A DNA stretch of 64,000 bases. Origin: Syntrophaceae bacterium UBA6109 (GTDB lineage Bacteria; Desulfobacterota; Syntrophia; Syntrophales; UBA6109). The DNA lies in NCBI GenBank assembly GCA_002428445.1, contig DIWJ01000074.1, positions 47,052 to 111,051 on the forward strand. The letters run 5' to 3'. The stretch's first letter is position 1. Each line of letters opens with the position of its first letter. Of the stretch, positions 62,146 to 64,000 are shown one piece after another. Position numbers and translations under genes: made by a program. Under the pieces are notes generated by a model. The model had not been told where the DNA came from, ran no database searches, and saw nothing but the letters and a program-made list of their open reading frames with translations.

Positions 62146-62808
62146 ATGAACTATCAATTCGACCTCAGCGTCGTCGTGCAGTTTTTCCCCCTGTTCCTGA
62201 AGGGCGTCTGGCTTACCATCGAGATCTCCTTCATTTCGATCCTCGTCGGCCTCGTCTTCGGCGTCGCCGGCGCCGTGGCGCGGACGTCGCCCCTCAAGAT
62301 CCTCCGCTTTCTCGGGGCGGCCTACGTCGAGATCTTCCGGAACACGCCTCTCCTGATCCAGATCTTCATCATCTATTTCGGCCTGCCGGAGCTGGGGCTC
62401 AAATTCTCGCCTTACGCGTCGGGTCTCACGGCCTTGATCCTCTACGTCGGAGCCTATAACGTCGAGGTCATCCGCGCCGGCCTGGAGGCGGTGCCGCGGG
62501 GGCAGAAGGAGGCGGCGATGTCGCTGGGCCTTAACGGCGTACAGACCTTCCTGTACATCATCCTGCCCCAGACGGTGCGAATTTCGCTGCCGGCCCTGGG
62601 GAACAACTGGGTGGCCCTGGTCAAGAACTCTTCGCTCGTATCCGTCATCGGGATGGAGGAGCTGACCTTCATCACCTACGATTTGAATGCGCTGACGTTC
62701 CGCTCCTTCGAGCTCTTTGGAACGGCGACGGTCCTGTACCTCGTCCTGATCTTCATCCTCATCAACATCCAGACCTTCGTGGAAAGGCGCTACGCCTACA
62801 AGACCTGA
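62146..62808 (+). CDS. Polar amino-acid ABC transporter permease (HisM/GltJ type)
   Basis: The ATG at 62146 gives 220 residues with helices (FFPLFLKGVWLTIEISFISI) and the family loop NTPLLIQIFIIYFGLPELGL, YNVEVIRAGLEAVPRGQKEA and the EAA block ALSLGL-like MSLGLNGVQTFLYIILPQTV. It works with the next permease as a heterodimer. The start has only a weak ribosome site. Confidence 0.92.
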   Translation: MNYQFDLSVVVQFFPLFLKGVWLTIEISFISILVGLVFGVAGAVARTSPLKILRFLGAAYVEIFRNTPLLIQIFIIYFGLPELGLKFSPYASGLTALILYVGAYNVEVIRAGLEAVPRGQKEAAMSLGLNGVQTFLYIILPQTVRISLPALGNNWVALVKNSSLVSVIGMEELTFITYDLNALTFRSFELFGTATVLYLVLIFILINIQTFVERRYAYKT

Positions 62809-62821
62809 AAGGAGGAGGGCC

Positions 62822-63475
62822 GTGTTCGATACAAAAGTCATCGTCGATAACTTCCCCTACCTCCTGTCGGGGCTCAAGTTCACCGTCGCCCTGGCCTGTC
62901 TCGTCATCCTCATCGGGACTTTCCTGGGCGTGATCCTCGGCCTCATGCAGGTGTCGAGGAGCCGCCTCGCCCGCTATCCGGCAAACCTGATCGTCGAAAT
63001 CACGCGGGACACGCCGCTCATCATGCAGATGTTTTTCATCTTCTTCGGCCTTCCCGCCCTGGGGATCAAGCTGGGCACCTTCCCGTCGGCCGCCATCGCC
63101 ATGAGCCTCTTCGCCGCGGGCAACGCCGCCGAGATCGTCCGCGGGGCGATCGACTCGTTGCCGCTGGGCCAGTTCGACGCCGCCAAGTCCCTGGGCATGA
63201 ACTACATCCAGATGATGATCCATGTCATCCTGCCCCAAGCCCTGCGCCGCATGATTCCCCCCATGATGGGCCTCTTCACGACGCTCATCAAGGATACGTC
63301 GCTCGCGGCCATCATCGGCGCCTTCGAACTGACCCGCGCCGCCCAGGAGATCATCGAGAGGACCTACCGCTCCCTGGAGATCTATCTCGTGGCCGCTGCG
63401 CTGTACTTTCTCATCTGCTATCCTTTGTCCTATTATACGAGGAAGGTCGAACAACGCCGCGTCGCGGGCGTTTAA
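62822..63475 (+). CDS. Polar amino-acid ABC transporter permease (second)
   Basis: The GTG at 62822 follows GGAGGAGG and gives 217 residues: YLLSGLKFTVALACLVILIG, TRDTPLIMQMFFIFFGLPAL, NAAEIVRGAIDSLPLGQFDA, KSLGMNYIQMMIHVILPQAL, IIERTYRSLEIYLVAAALYF. It is a paralogue of the preceding permease and its partner in the channel. Confidence 0.92.
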   Translation: MFDTKVIVDNFPYLLSGLKFTVALACLVILIGTFLGVILGLMQVSRSRLARYPANLIVEITRDTPLIMQMFFIFFGLPALGIKLGTFPSAAIAMSLFAAGNAAEIVRGAIDSLPLGQFDAAKSLGMNYIQMMIHVILPQALRRMIPPMMGLFTTLIKDTSLAAIIGAFELTRAAQEIIERTYRSLEIYLVAAALYFLICYPLSYYTRKVEQRRVAGV

Positions 63476-63491
63476 CGGGTGAGGGTTTCCT

Positions 63492-64000
<509 letters not shown>

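Overview
The window is a GC-rich bacterial chromosome segment, most consistent with a Desulfobacterota (Syntrophus-like, former Deltaproteobacteria) anaerobe. This is inferred from gene families only: a Gsp-type type II secretion system, DksA, NosL/RND copper functions, TRAP-TAXI transport, a selenocysteine-dependent reductase and dispersed palindromic repeats. No rRNA, tRNA or CRISPR was seen.

Layout. 1-4.9 kb (+) is the end of a type II secretion operon (gspI partial, J, K, L, M, C-like); its secretin (gspD) and major pseudopilin (gspG) lie separately at 18.2-20.7 kb on the other strand. 4.9-17.6 kb (-) is a metal (probably copper) and thiol-redox locus: a lipoprotein, an LTXXQ-like protein, a Cys-rich secreted protein, two NosL-like proteins, an ABC exporter with a CPFC membrane protein, a CusB-like adaptor with HMBD and YHS domains and a Met-rich tail, a CusA-like pump and two TlpA-like redoxins. 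21-25.5 kb holds small membrane and signalling genes (three response regulators, a hybrid PAS histidine kinase, a histidine kinase remnant). 25.7-31.9 kb (-) is housekeeping: dnaJ, purC, two metallo-beta-lactamase-fold hydrolases, rsmB, fmt.

32-33.8 kb is a decayed junction: dispersed palindromes, a broken papain-like peptidase gene and an IS21-type istA remnant. There the composition becomes visibly AT-richer and an island begins (33.9-50.2 kb, all +): a GntR regulator, split UxaA-type and split aconitase-X-type dehydratases, a TAXI binding protein and fused TRAP permease, a GrdE-like and a selenocysteine GrdB-like subunit (component B), then in GC-richer DNA trxB, grdC, grdD, thioredoxin, selenoprotein grdA and acetate kinase. 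By family knowledge component B transfers a carboxymethyl group to selenocysteine of GrdA, GrdCD releases acetyl phosphate, AckA makes ATP, and TrxB/thioredoxin supply electrons. The GrdE-like protein has no Cys where classical GrdE forms its pyruvoyl group, GrdB has UGTSTRCG instead of UGTCTRCG, and the neighbours are two hydro-lyases plus a TRAP transporter. This is the best candidate for an undescribed system: a selenoenzyme reductase of unknown substrate.

50.5-55.3 kb (-) returns to housekeeping genes (priA, a DksA-like gene, rfaE2-type, comF, rsfS). 55.5-58.2 kb (+) has a TIM-barrel isomerase-like gene and two oligopeptide-type permeases; 58.2-61.1 kb carries a dispersed repeat, a DUF6448-like protein, a cupin-ABM protein, a type III methyltransferase remnant, hicAB and a minimal metallopeptidase; 61.3-64 kb (+) is a polar amino-acid ABC importer truncated at the window end. 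Starts were chosen by ribosome binding site and family length; function calls rest on reading motifs, not on database searches.
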